Below, in pieces: positions 37,820 to 45,813 of a DNA stretch of 64,000 nt. The first letter of the stretch is position 1. Every line of letters starts with the position of its first letter. The position numbers were made by a program, and so were the translations under genes. Under the pieces are notes generated by a model, which saw nothing but the letters and a program-made list of their open reading frames with translations, made no database searches and had not been told where the DNA came from. Origin of the DNA: JAWXCM01 sp034408745 (GTDB taxonomy: Bacteria > Acidobacteriota > Terriglobia > Bryobacterales > Bryobacteraceae); contig JAWXCM010000092.1 of assembly GCA_034408745.1 (NCBI GenBank), positions 1-64,000 of the forward strand, written 5' to 3'.

Positions 37820-38560
37820 ATGAGTCCTGATGTCGAGTCCGTAATCCGGCTGCAGAGCCTGGATGACCGGGCTGCCGCCCTGCAAAAAGAGATCACCGCC
37901 CTCCCGAAGCATCTGGCTGAGACGGAGCGCAGGCTGGACGCTCACATCAAACGCCTGGATGCGGACCGCGCCGCTCTTACGGCGAGCCAGAAAAAGAAGA
38001 AAAGCCTCGAAGACGACATCAAAACCTACGACGCGAAAATGTCGAAGCTGAAATCCCAGATGCTCGATGCGAAAACCAACGAGCAATACAAGGCATTTCA
38101 GAATGAAATCGCATACGCTGAAAAACAAATCAGCGATGCCGAAACCGAAATCCTGGTCCAGATGGAAACCTACGAGCCTCTGGAGAAGGCCGTGAAGGTT
38201 TCCGAGGTCGCACTTGCTGCGGAGAAGAAGGCTGTGGGGCAGGAGCAGGAACAGGTCAAAATCCGGACCGCCGCGGATCGGGCAGAGCTGACGAAAGCCC
38301 TGGCCGACCGCGCGGAACTGGCGAAAACCATCGACCCCAAGGTGCTCGGCATGTATGAGCGATCACGGAAAAGATGGCATAACTCCGGTGTTTCGGCCGC
38401 CACTTCCGGGCGCTGCGAAGCGTGCAATATCGCACTGCGGCCGCAGTATTTCCAGGAACTCAAGATCGGCGACCGCGTCATGACGTGTGAAAGCTGCGCC
38501 AGAATCCTGATCTACAACCCTCCGGTAAGTCTCGAGTACGAGTTGCATCAGAAGGCCTGA
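37820..38560 (+). CDS. Coiled-coil protein with C4 zinc ribbon
   Basis: 246 residues. Residues from about 15 to 165 form a long two-helix coiled coil; the C-terminus has a four-cysteine ribbon, CEAC near 202 and CESC near 226, ending in ARILIYNP. This is the CT398/zf-RING_7 type found across bacteria, of uncertain role (links to flagella or to secretion have been proposed in Chlamydia). Position between murJ and a GT-C-like membrane protein suggests an envelope connection, on context only. Confidence 0.88.
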   Translation: MSPDVESVIRLQSLDDRAAALQKEITALPKHLAETERRLDAHIKRLDADRAALTASQKKKKSLEDDIKTYDAKMSKLKSQMLDAKTNEQYKAFQNEIAYAEKQISDAETEILVQMETYEPLEKAVKVSEVALAAEKKAVGQEQEQVKIRTAADRAELTKALADRAELAKTIDPKVLGMYERSRKRWHNSGVSAATSGRCEACNIALRPQYFQELKIGDRVMTCESCARILIYNPPVSLEYELHQKA

Positions 38561-38563
38561 GAT

Positions 38564-39958
38564 TTGCGCGCATTCCTTGCTGTTGCCGCCATCGCAGCCT
38601 ACTTTCTCGCGATGGCCTGGTCCGGGTTGCAGTCGGGCTTCTCCCATGACGACCTGATGAACCTGACGTTCGCCCTGCGCGACGGCTGGTACAAAATCCT
38701 GCGCGGGAATATCCTCTTTTTTTCTTCACAGCACCGGCCGCTCGGCTCGCTGTACTATCTCGGGATCTATGATTTGTTCGGCTTTCACAGCCTGCCGTTC
38801 CGCATTGTGGGTATTGCCGCGCTTGCGGTGAATACGTACCTGCTGTACCGGTTGACAAAGCTGGTAGCGCGAAGCGTGGAAGCCGGCCTGTACGCGGCCC
38901 TGATCATTTGCTGGCACGGCAACTTCGGACCTCTGTTCTTCGGCTCAGGCAACATTTACGACGTTCTTGGCTTCGGGTTCTACGTCGCCACGCTGGCGGT
39001 TTATTTCGCAGCGCGACAGAAGGGGCATCTCACAGTTCGGGACCTGGTCACGCTCGCGGTGCTTCAGATCTGTGCGTTCAATTCCAAGGAATTCAGCGCC
39101 ACAATTCCTGCGCTGCTGTTCTGCCTCGAGCTCGTCTTCCACCACCGAAAGATCGTCTGGCGAGGTGTGGCTTTGTCTGGCATACTCTCCGCCGTCTTCG
39201 CTGCGGGCAAGGTACTTGGCCCCGAATCCCTGACCTCACAAAGTGCCTACGCGCTGCGCCTCTCAGTCGACGCGTGGATGGCCTCGCTGACGGTGTTCCT
39301 CAACGACCTCTCCTACAGGACCAACTGGGCCTCCACAGCCATCGCCATCTGGTTTGTCGTAATCCTGGTCGCGGCGCCGCTGGTGTTACGCAATCGGGCC
39401 ATGCTGTTCGGCGCTGCCGTTACCTTGCTGGCTCCCCTGCCGGTCATGCTGATTGCGCCTCGTGGACTGGCCTCGCACTACGTTACGGTGGGCGGACTGG
39501 CGCTCTGGAGTTCGGCACTGCTGGTCGACCTGCGAGAGAGGCTGAGTAAGGCGATCCACGCCTCGGACTGGGAACTGCGTTATCTCCAGGCAGCGGCCTT
39601 CTCATCCCTTTTCGTCTGGGTTCTCGTCACCCACGCCACCCAACTCTCTTATCAGTCCGAGGTGTTCTGGAAAGACGGCCGCTCCATCGCGCGGGCCATC
39701 GCGTCCATGCGGCGACACCCGGAATGGTGGGCCAGTCGCAACGCTCCGATCCTCGTCGTGAGCGATCCGCTGGAAGGCCAGCACTGGGCTTCCATCTTCA
39801 TCGGCATGTTGTGTGCGCGCAACCCGGAACTGTCCATTCACCGCCTCCCGAGTATCGATCCGAAGCCGTCAGCCGAGGATCTGCGCAAGTACGGACTGTA
39901 CATCCACTGGAACGGCAGCGAGTTCGTCCAGACAACCGCCGATGCTATCCCGCACTGA
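38564..39958 (+). CDS. Polytopic membrane protein, GT-C glycosyltransferase-like
   Basis: 464 residues, TTG start 3 bases after the zinc-ribbon gene. About ten hydrophobic helices and a C-terminal soluble tail of about 80 residues. The first extracytoplasmic loop has Asp29-Asp30 in GFSHDDLMN, the place where GT-C enzymes (PMT/ArnT-like) keep their catalytic acidic pair; SSQHRPLGSLYY follows. It may transfer a sugar from a lipid carrier, but the family assignment is loose. Confidence 0.65.
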   Translation: MRAFLAVAAIAAYFLAMAWSGLQSGFSHDDLMNLTFALRDGWYKILRGNILFFSSQHRPLGSLYYLGIYDLFGFHSLPFRIVGIAALAVNTYLLYRLTKLVARSVEAGLYAALIICWHGNFGPLFFGSGNIYDVLGFGFYVATLAVYFAARQKGHLTVRDLVTLAVLQICAFNSKEFSATIPALLFCLELVFHHRKIVWRGVALSGILSAVFAAGKVLGPESLTSQSAYALRLSVDAWMASLTVFLNDLSYRTNWASTAIAIWFVVILVAAPLVLRNRAMLFGAAVTLLAPLPVMLIAPRGLASHYVTVGGLALWSSALLVDLRERLSKAIHASDWELRYLQAAAFSSLFVWVLVTHATQLSYQSEVFWKDGRSIARAIASMRRHPEWWASRNAPILVVSDPLEGQHWASIFIGMLCARNPELSIHRLPSIDPKPSAEDLRKYGLYIHWNGSEFVQTTADAIPH

Positions 39959-40012
39959 CCTTCGTGTAACCGTCCTGTGATATAACGAGGGCGGGTAAGG
40001 AGGCAACTTCCA

Positions 40013-42109
40013 GTGAAAGTCTACGAAGGCAAAGACATTCGCAATGTCGGCGTTGTGGGCCACCTGCATTGCGGTAAAACGATGCTCACATCCGCTCTTC
40101 TGTACACAGCCGGGGCGGTGAACCGTCTGCTGCGGCCGGACGAAGGGAATACGGTCACAGATTTTGACGATGAGGAAATCGCCAGGAAGCTCACGATCTC
40201 GACGTCCGTCGGCATCGCGGAATGGGAGAAGTGCAAGATCAATCTCCTCGACACTCCCGGATTCTCGATCTTCATCGAGGATGCCCGCGCGGCGCTGCAG
40301 GCCGCGGACTCCGCGTTAATCGTGGTCGACGGAGTCAACGGCGTCGAAGTGATGACGGAAAAAGTGCACTCGTTCACCGACGAGTTCCACATGCCTCACA
40401 CTTTCTTCATCAACAAGCTGGACCGCGAGCGCGCCGATTTCGAGCGCACTCTGGAGAACATCCAGGAAGTTTTTGGACGGACTTCCATCCCCATCCAGTT
40501 GCCGATCGGCATCGAACGGGCGTTTCGGGGCATAGTCGATCTGCTCGCCATGAAAGCTTATGAATACACGCCGGGCGGCAATGGAAAGGGCAGGGAAATA
40601 CCCATACCCACCGTCATGATGGAGCCGGCAAAGGAAGGCCATAACAGGTTGGTGGAGATCGTCGCCGAGGGCAAAGACGAGCTGATGGAGGAGTACTTCG
40701 AACTCGGCACACTGCCGGAAGAACACATGATTGCCGGACTGCACGAAGCAATCGCGAAGGACAAGCTGTTTCCCATCCTGTGCGGCTCAGCGCATCAGAA
40801 CATCGGGATTGACCTGCTCATGGACTATTTCGCCGTGTTCTGCCCCTCGCCTCTGGAGCATGAGAACGTTCACATGCGCAAAGGCGAGGAGGAAGTCGAC
40901 CGGCCCATCACCGATGACGACGTGCCTGAGCTGTTCGTATTCAAAACGCTCGCCGACCCATTCGCCGGCCGCGTGTCGTACTTCAAAATATTTTCAGGCG
41001 TAGTTCGCAATGACGACCACCTGTTCAACATGCGCACCGGCGGCGACGAGCGTCTGGCCCATGTCAGCGTTCCGAATGGGAAAACACTGATGCCGGTTAC
41101 CGAGTTGCACGCCGGAGACATTGGCGCCGTCGCCAAGCTTCGCGAGACCCTGACCGGCGACACGCTGGGTCCGAAGAACTCAAACTCCACATTTGACAAG
41201 CTGGACTTTCCGGAACCTTCAATCGCTTATGCCGTGTCGGCGAAAACGCGAAACGACGAAGACCGCATGGGCCACGCCATTAACAAAATCCTCGAAGAGG
41301 ATCCCATGCTTCGCTTCTACCGCGATCCGGCAACCAATGAGTTTCTGCTCGCCGGAACCGGACAGCAGCACATTGAAGTCATAGTAAGTCGACTTAAGAA
41401 ACGTTACAGCGTCGAAGTGGCACTAAGTCCGCCAAAGGTACCGTATCGCGAAACGATTCGCGGGAAGGCTCAGGTCCAGGGCCGGCACAAGAAGCAAACC
41501 GGTGGTCACGGCCAGTTCGGCGACTGCTGGGTGCGCGTCGAACCTCTGGAACGCGGCAAGGGCTTCGAGTTTGGAAACGAGATCTTTGGCGGCTCGATTC
41601 CCAGACAGTACATCCCGGCAATCGAGAAGGGCATGATAGAGGCGTCAGCTCGTGGCTTTCTGGCCGGCTTCCCCATGGTCGACTGGAAGGTCACCGTCTA
41701 CGACGGCTCCTATCACGACGTCGATTCTTCGGAAATGGCCTTTAAAATGGCCGCCCGCAAGGCTTTCAAGGCTGCCATGGCCGCCTGCAAGCCGACCCTG
41801 CTGGAACCGATCATGGACGTCGAAGTGCAGGCACCGGTGGAATTTGCAGGCGATCTGATGGGGGATCTGAACGGACGCCGCGGCAGAATCGCGGGCATGG
41901 ATACCAGGGGACCAACTCAGATCCTGAAAGCTCAGGTTCCGATGGCGGAAATGCTGACCTATCAGAACGACCTCATATCGATGACGCAGGGCCGTGCCTC
42001 CTTCAGCATGGAGTTCAGCCATTACGACTACGTTCCGCAGTTACAGGCCGATAAGGTGATCGCAGCCGCGAAAGCGGTCGCTGTTCACAGCGACGAAGAC
42101 GACGAGTAA
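40013..42109 (+). CDS. fusA2: Elongation factor G paralogue (EF-G-like)
   Basis: 698 residues, full EF-G length with five domains. GTG start behind TAAGGAGG. GTPase motifs: P-loop GHLHCGKT (16-23; canonical EF-G has AHIDAGKT), DTPGF, and NKLD. Domain IV block GGHGQFGDCWVRVEP, and late VMDVEVQ-like IMDVEVQAP and GRRGRIAGMDTRG, are clear. It is the divergent, non-ribosomal-operon EF-G type whose role in many bacteria is unsettled (accessory translocation or recycling). No rps/tuf genes are nearby. A strong terminator follows. Confidence 0.93.
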   Translation: MKVYEGKDIRNVGVVGHLHCGKTMLTSALLYTAGAVNRLLRPDEGNTVTDFDDEEIARKLTISTSVGIAEWEKCKINLLDTPGFSIFIEDARAALQAADSALIVVDGVNGVEVMTEKVHSFTDEFHMPHTFFINKLDRERADFERTLENIQEVFGRTSIPIQLPIGIERAFRGIVDLLAMKAYEYTPGGNGKGREIPIPTVMMEPAKEGHNRLVEIVAEGKDELMEEYFELGTLPEEHMIAGLHEAIAKDKLFPILCGSAHQNIGIDLLMDYFAVFCPSPLEHENVHMRKGEEEVDRPITDDDVPELFVFKTLADPFAGRVSYFKIFSGVVRNDDHLFNMRTGGDERLAHVSVPNGKTLMPVTELHAGDIGAVAKLRETLTGDTLGPKNSNSTFDKLDFPEPSIAYAVSAKTRNDEDRMGHAINKILEEDPMLRFYRDPATNEFLLAGTGQQHIEVIVSRLKKRYSVEVALSPPKVPYRETIRGKAQVQGRHKKQTGGHGQFGDCWVRVEPLERGKGFEFGNEIFGGSIPRQYIPAIEKGMIEASARGFLAGFPMVDWKVTVYDGSYHDVDSSEMAFKMAARKAFKAAMAACKPTLLEPIMDVEVQAPVEFAGDLMGDLNGRRGRIAGMDTRGPTQILKAQVPMAEMLTYQNDLISMTQGRASFSMEFSHYDYVPQLQADKVIAAAKAVAVHSDEDDE

Positions 42110-42134
42110 TCAATCGGGCAGTAAGTCAATAACC

Positions 42135-42179
42135 CGGGGCGAGGTCCACTTTTACCGGACCTCGCCCCGAGTTTGTTTT
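42135..42179 (+). terminator. Strong intrinsic terminator after the EF-G paralogue
   Basis: A perfect 13-bp stem: 42135-42147 with 42157-42169, 9-base loop, then AGTTTGTTTT. It stands between the convergent EF-G-like and YflT/DUF3341-like genes and may work in both directions. Confidence 0.9.
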
Positions 42180-42765
42180 ACCGTTCCTGTGGCGTCGTGT
42201 TACTCATCCGGCTGGACCGCGGCTGCGGCTTCTCCGAGTGAGCAAAATCAGCCTTCGACTCTCCAGCGGTGGAAATGTCGCGAGCGCCGGTCTGCTTGAG
42301 AATATTGCGGGCCTTGTCGCTCCATGACCCGTTATCGCAGTGCGCGGAAAGCAGTATGCCGCCCTTCCTGACTCGGCCGTCGTAGCGCTTGGCCTCATAC
42401 TCCGGCATGCCGGAACCAACGAGCGCGCCTGTCAGTCCTCCCAGCGACACGCCGGCACCCATACCCGCCAGCATACCCATCACTGGTCCCGCGGCGGCAA
42501 GCGGTTCCAGACCAGGAATCAGGAGTGTGCCCGCGCCCGCCAGCCAGCCAACGGCAGCACCGATGGCAGCGCCGGAACCACCGCCCGCCACCGCACCTTC
42601 CGGAGCCTTGGTGTGACGCTCATGCCCAAAATCCTTTGAGCCGAGATTCTCTGGATAGAGCACCGAGATATCGGTGCTGCGGAAGCCCGCCGCCTTCAGC
42701 GTTTCGACCGCATCCGTGACCGTCGCCTGGTCGGGGTAAATTCCAAAAGCCGATACGTTCTTCAT
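42178..42765 (-). CDS. YflT/DUF3341-like stress protein with glycine-zipper core (copy 2)
   Basis: 195 residues. N-terminal alpha/beta part AFGIYPDQATVTDAVETLKAAGFRSTDISVL, a glycine-rich hydrophobic core (residues about 60-120) that could insert in membranes, then MPEYEAKRYDGRVRKGGILLSAHC. Close paralogue of the gene directly upstream, 24 bases away; each has the same CAGGAGCA ribosome site. General-stress-protein-17M or DUF3341 are the family names that fit; the biochemical role is unknown. Probably co-transcribed from the promoter at 43415. Confidence 0.82.
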   Translation of the reverse strand: MKNVSAFGIYPDQATVTDAVETLKAAGFRSTDISVLYPENLGSKDFGHERHTKAPEGAVAGGGSGAAIGAAVGWLAGAGTLLIPGLEPLAAAGPVMGMLAGMGAGVSLGGLTGALVGSGMPEYEAKRYDGRVRKGGILLSAHCDNGSWSDKARNILKQTGARDISTAGESKADFAHSEKPQPRSSRMSNTTPQER

Positions 42766-42789
42766 GGTTGCTCCTGTCGTTCTTTCGCT

Positions 42790-43380
42790 CTAATGTCGTT
42801 CCGTGGTGGTGATCACGCCCGGGCGTGGCATGGGCCGGTCAGACGTTGCGAAATCGGCAGAAGCCTCACCCGCTGCCGCCACATCTTCGCCGCCCGTCTG
42901 ATGCAGTATGTTCTTCGCGCGGCGAGCCCAGTCGGGATCGTCGCAGTGCACGGAGAGCAGTATGCCTCCGTGTCGAATGCGGCCCTCATAGCGACGCGCT
43001 TCGTACTCCGGAATACCAAGCCCGATCAACGCGCCAGTAAGACCGCCAATCGCGGTGCCAACGCCAATGCCGCCCAGCATTCCCATCAGCGGTCCAGCCG
43101 CGATAAAGGGACCTGCCCCGGGAATGGCGAGAGCCCCAATGCCGGCGAGCCATCCCAGAGCACCGCCAATGATGGCGCCAGAGCTGCCGCCTGTCACCGC
43201 GCCTTCCGGGGCCTTGGTGTGCCGCTCATGAGCGAAATCCTTCGTGCCCTGGTTGTCAGGGAACAGCACCGAAATGTCGGTGCTGCGAAAGCCGGAGTCT
43301 TTAAGATTCTCTACCGCGTCTTCGGCCGTGAGTTGGTCGGGGTAAATTCCAAAAACAGCTATGTTCTTTCTTCCGGTCAT
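42790..43380 (-). CDS. YflT/DUF3341-like stress protein with glycine-zipper core (copy 1)
   Basis: 196 residues, strongly similar along its length to copy 2: AVFGIYPDQLTAEDAVENLKDSGFRSTDISVL, FAHERHTKAPEGAVTGG, glycine-rich core, LGIPEYEARRYEGRIRHGGILLSVHC. A recent or well-kept tandem duplication. The N-terminal part resembles a small ACT/YflT-like sensor fold; the core resembles a membrane hairpin. It is the first gene behind a full-consensus sigma54 promoter, 35 bases upstream. Confidence 0.83.
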   Translation of the reverse strand: MTGRKNIAVFGIYPDQLTAEDAVENLKDSGFRSTDISVLFPDNQGTKDFAHERHTKAPEGAVTGGSSGAIIGGALGWLAGIGALAIPGAGPFIAAGPLMGMLGGIGVGTAIGGLTGALIGLGIPEYEARRYEGRIRHGGILLSVHCDDPDWARRAKNILHQTGGEDVAAAGEASADFATSDRPMPRPGVITTTERH

Positions 43381-43414
43381 CTGGGTGCTCCTGTTCGTCC
43401 CGCACGTTTTTTAA

Positions 43415-43430
43415 AGCAATATGAGTGCCA
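43415..43430 (-). promoter_or_regulatory. Full-consensus sigma54 promoter before the DUF3341-like pair
   Basis: On the minus strand the bases read TGGCAC-TCATA-TTGCT, matching the -24 (TGGCAC) and -12 (TTGCW) elements at every position with the right spacing. Predicted start near 43404, leaving a short leader with a ribosome site before the ATG at 43380. Confidence 0.8.
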
Positions 43431-43518
43431 AACGAAGCTTGTTGCAGACATTGGGTTTAGCAGAACGCCAGAAGCGGTATGTCAGCAGGAATTACAATCT
43501 CTTCATCTTTGTGCGCGC

Positions 43519-43549
43519 AAAAGAAAGGCGGCTGAACTGGTCAGCCGCC
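43519..43549 (-). terminator. Intrinsic terminator after the DUF1328 gene
   Basis: GGCGGCTGA (43527-43535) pairs with TCAGCCGCC (43541-43549), 5-base loop; on the minus strand TTTCTTTT follows (43526 to 43519). It ends the DUF1328 transcript before the next promoter at 43415. Confidence 0.88.
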
Positions 43550-43606
43550 GCTGGGGTTGTACCGCTCGACTTGCCTCGTCCTGTTTTATGAAAGGTTGCA
43601 GCAGGT

Positions 43607-43771
43607 TTAAGCGCGGCGCGCCACGCCCATAACAAGCGTGACCAGGAAAATCACCAGGAAAAGGAAGAAAAGGATCTTGGCGATGCCAGCCGAAGCGATG
43701 GAAATTCCACCGAAACCCAATATCGCTGCGACGATCGCGACCATGAAAAATACCAGAGCATAATGAAGCAT
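43607..43771 (-). CDS. DUF1328 (YtjA-like) small membrane protein
   Basis: 54 residues: MLHYALVFFMVAIVAAIL, then GFGGISIASAGIAKIL and a second hydrophobic helix LFLVIFLVTLVMG, ending in ARRA. Length, two-helix hairpin and the GFGGIS motif identify DUF1328, common next to stress genes. GGAGGTGAC directly upstream is a strong ribosome site. A sigma54-like promoter lies about 110 bases upstream and a terminator follows. Function unknown. Confidence 0.92.
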   Translation of the reverse strand: MLHYALVFFMVAIVAAILGFGGISIASAGIAKILFFLFLVIFLVTLVMGVARRA

Positions 43772-43878
43772 TTGTCACCTCCAGAAATGTGCCGGACATT
43801 CCACTTGCCGGCGTATTAATTTGTCCGTCTCCGCTGCCTGTCCCGGCAGCTGACTTACGGCGCTTACACCTTTGTATG

Positions 43879-43894
43879 TGCAAGCCAGAGGCCA
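43879..43894 (-). promoter_or_regulatory. Sigma54-like promoter before the DUF1328 gene
   Basis: Minus strand reads TGGCCT-CTGGC-TTGCA: exact -12, correct GG-to-GC spacing, two mismatches in the -24 element. It would give a leader of about 95 bases before the ATG at 43771. Confidence 0.5.
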
Positions 43895-43985
43895 AACTCT
43901 AACCGGCCTGTTTTCATGGATCGGGGCTTGTGGCATACTAAAAATCCAGGCAAAACTTGCCCGGAAGGCCCGATAAAGGAGCGAC

Positions 43986-44867
43986 ATGGCATCCACGATC
44001 TGGAAAGGCTACATCACCTTCGGACTGATCTCAATCCCGATTCGCCTGTTTGCGGCGGCGCGGACTGAGCGGATCAGTTTCAATCAGATCCATGAGCCGT
44101 GCCACTCGCGGATCAGGCAACAGATCTTCTGCCCCGTTTGCGACCGTACCGTGGAGCGCTCCGAACTCGTCAAAGGCTACGAGGTGGAGAAGGACAAATA
44201 CGTAATCGTCGAGGATCGGGACATTAAGAAGATTGCGCCGGAGTCTCAGGAAACCATGGAGATCCTCGAGTTCGTCAAGCTCAGTGAAGTGGACCCCCTT
44301 TACTTCGACACGTCTTATTACCTGACCCCCGAGGATCCCGGCCGCAAGGCGTACCAGCTGTTGCTGGAAACCATGCGCAAGAGTGAGTACGCGGCCATGG
44401 CCAAGATCGCGATGCACCAGCGGGAACACACCGTAATCATTCGACCCCGCGAAGAAGGCCTCACTCTGCACACTATCTATTACGCGAATGAAGTACGGGC
44501 GATACCGGAGTACGGCCAGACAAAGAACATCGAAGTGAAGCCTCAGGAAGTCGCCCTGGCCGAACAGCTTGTGCAGAGCCTGGCCGCCACGTTCGACCCT
44601 GAGAAGTACGAGGATTTGTATCAGAAACGCCTTACCGAGATGATCGAGGCCAAACGCGATGGCACTGTAGTGAAGGAAACGGCAGGCCGCAAACTGGCCC
44701 CCGTCATCGACCTCATGGCCGCGTTGCAGAAGAGCCTCAACCTGCAGGCCTCGTCCGATTCAGAGGAAGCCGAGGATACCGGTGGAAAGAAGCCGGCCCG
44801 TCGAGCCTCAGCCTCCGATACAGCCGCCGACAAGCCCGCCACTCCGCGGCGTCGGCGGGCGGGCTAA
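43986..44867 (+). CDS. ku: Bacterial Ku DNA end-binding protein
   Basis: 293 residues. MASTIWKGYITFGLISIPIRLF is the standard start, after AAAGGAG. The Ku core beta-barrel follows (FNQIHEPCHSRIRQQIFCPVCDRTVERSELVKGYE, LYFDTSYYLTPEDPGRKAYQLL). The C-terminal 50 residues are Lys/Ala/Ser-rich, the variable tail that in some Ku proteins modulates DNA threading and ligase contact. Ku forms a homodimer ring on broken ends for non-homologous end joining with LigD; no ligD is in the window. Confidence 0.97.
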   Translation: MASTIWKGYITFGLISIPIRLFAAARTERISFNQIHEPCHSRIRQQIFCPVCDRTVERSELVKGYEVEKDKYVIVEDRDIKKIAPESQETMEILEFVKLSEVDPLYFDTSYYLTPEDPGRKAYQLLLETMRKSEYAAMAKIAMHQREHTVIIRPREEGLTLHTIYYANEVRAIPEYGQTKNIEVKPQEVALAEQLVQSLAATFDPEKYEDLYQKRLTEMIEAKRDGTVVKETAGRKLAPVIDLMAALQKSLNLQASSDSEEAEDTGGKKPARRASASDTAADKPATPRRRRAG

Positions 44868-44907
44868 AAAGAAAAAGGACCGCATTGCGGGAAGCGCATT
44901 GCGGTCC
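44868..44907 (-). terminator. Intrinsic terminator of the glycine-zipper gene
   Basis: GGACCGCA (44877-44884) pairs with TGCGGTCC (44900-44907), extended inside by a TGCG/CGCA stem; on the minus strand TTTTTCTTTTT follows. It ends the glycine-zipper gene and borders the Ku stop codon. Confidence 0.9.
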
Positions 44908-44936
44908 GTACTTCCTTACGCAGAAGGGTAAGTGAC

Positions 44937-45770
44937 TTAGTAACGCATCGGCTCAGACAAATTGAAAAGTAACTGCGTTTCCGAAGGTACTTCGATCTTC
45001 TGTCCGCGGACCGCCTGAACACCGGCCCCGGTAGCGGCACCAGCGCCAGCACCGATGGCGGCGCCGCGTCCACCGCCCGCAATGGCGCCGATGATAGCCC
45101 CGAGCACAGCCGTTCCACCGATCACCTTAACGTTCTCCGAGCCACGTGAGCTCGAAGTGATCTCGGCATTCTGAGTCACCGGCGTGAGCCGGCGGCCATT
45201 GGCTGTGATCTCAGTCAGAGAGAGAGAGATTTCTTCCCGCCCGGAGATCGCGCGACCCTGATCTACACGAATCACTTCCACCGTGGCATCGGAGCCCCGG
45301 GACGCAACCACGCGGCCATCCACAACCAGGTCCTGATCCAGCGAGGCGCGATAACGCTTGCCGACGTCGGTCTGATTGGAGTTGATCGAATCGATCATGC
45401 GAACACTGACCTGCGTGCCCGACGGAATCTCTCCACCGTTATTGGTCCGCGACCGCACTGACGACTGATCGTCGCGATTGTCGTTATACCTTCTGTCATT
45501 GCGGCCGCTGTCATTGCGGCCGCTGTCATTGCGGGAACTGTCATACTGCGGCGAAGCGGCTGATGTAGTGCCTGCGTCGTCGCCAAAGGCGAGCCTGTCA
45601 ACCCGGGTGATCGGGTAGGTCTGTGCACGCCCGCCATCGGGAAGGAATCGAATGGACTGACTTCCTCCACTGATGAACGTACCCTGCACAACCTTGCCGT
45701 CACGAAGGTAGAGAGTGTCGGCCTGCAGCGATATCGCTGTCAAAAAACAGGTAACAATAGCAACTCTCAT
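44937..45770 (-). CDS. Exported protein with glycine-zipper C-terminus and SGRN repeats
   Basis: 277 residues from MRVAIVTC, chosen over the Met 8 codons upstream because GGAAAGGAAG and a clean signal peptide (AIVTCFLTAISLQA) then fit. Residues 20-60 resemble a small beta domain (LYLRDGKVVQGTF), then an Asp/Asn/Arg/Ser-rich low-complexity stretch with 5-residue repeats, a beta-rich domain (GTQVSVRMIDSINSNQ) and a glycine zipper (GGTAVLGAIIGAIAGGGRGAAIG). Probably an envelope protein. SYLF gene lies directly upstream (43 bases). Confidence 0.82.
   Translation of the reverse strand: MRVAIVTCFLTAISLQADTLYLRDGKVVQGTFISGGSQSIRFLPDGGRAQTYPITRVDRLAFGDDAGTTSAASPQYDSSRNDSGRNDSGRNDRRYNDNRDDQSSVRSRTNNGGEIPSGTQVSVRMIDSINSNQTDVGKRYRASLDQDLVVDGRVVASRGSDATVEVIRVDQGRAISGREEISLSLTEITANGRRLTPVTQNAEITSSSRGSENVKVIGGTAVLGAIIGAIAGGGRGAAIGAGAGAATGAGVQAVRGQKIEVPSETQLLFNLSEPMRY
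45494..45538 (-). repeat. 15-bp tandem repeat, three units, in the glycine-zipper gene
   Basis: Unit TGTCATTGCGGCCGC occurs twice exactly and a third time with changes, then decays. Being a multiple of three it keeps frame and encodes repeats of the type DSGRN. Copy number may vary between strains. Confidence 0.85.
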
Positions 45771-45813
45771 TACTGGTCTTCCTTTCCGGGCCACTAATAG
45801 GCCCTTCCTTCAC

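Noticed and set aside
45494..45538. CRISPR array
   Set aside because: Repeats are contiguous, 15 bp and in frame within a coding gene; there are no spacers.
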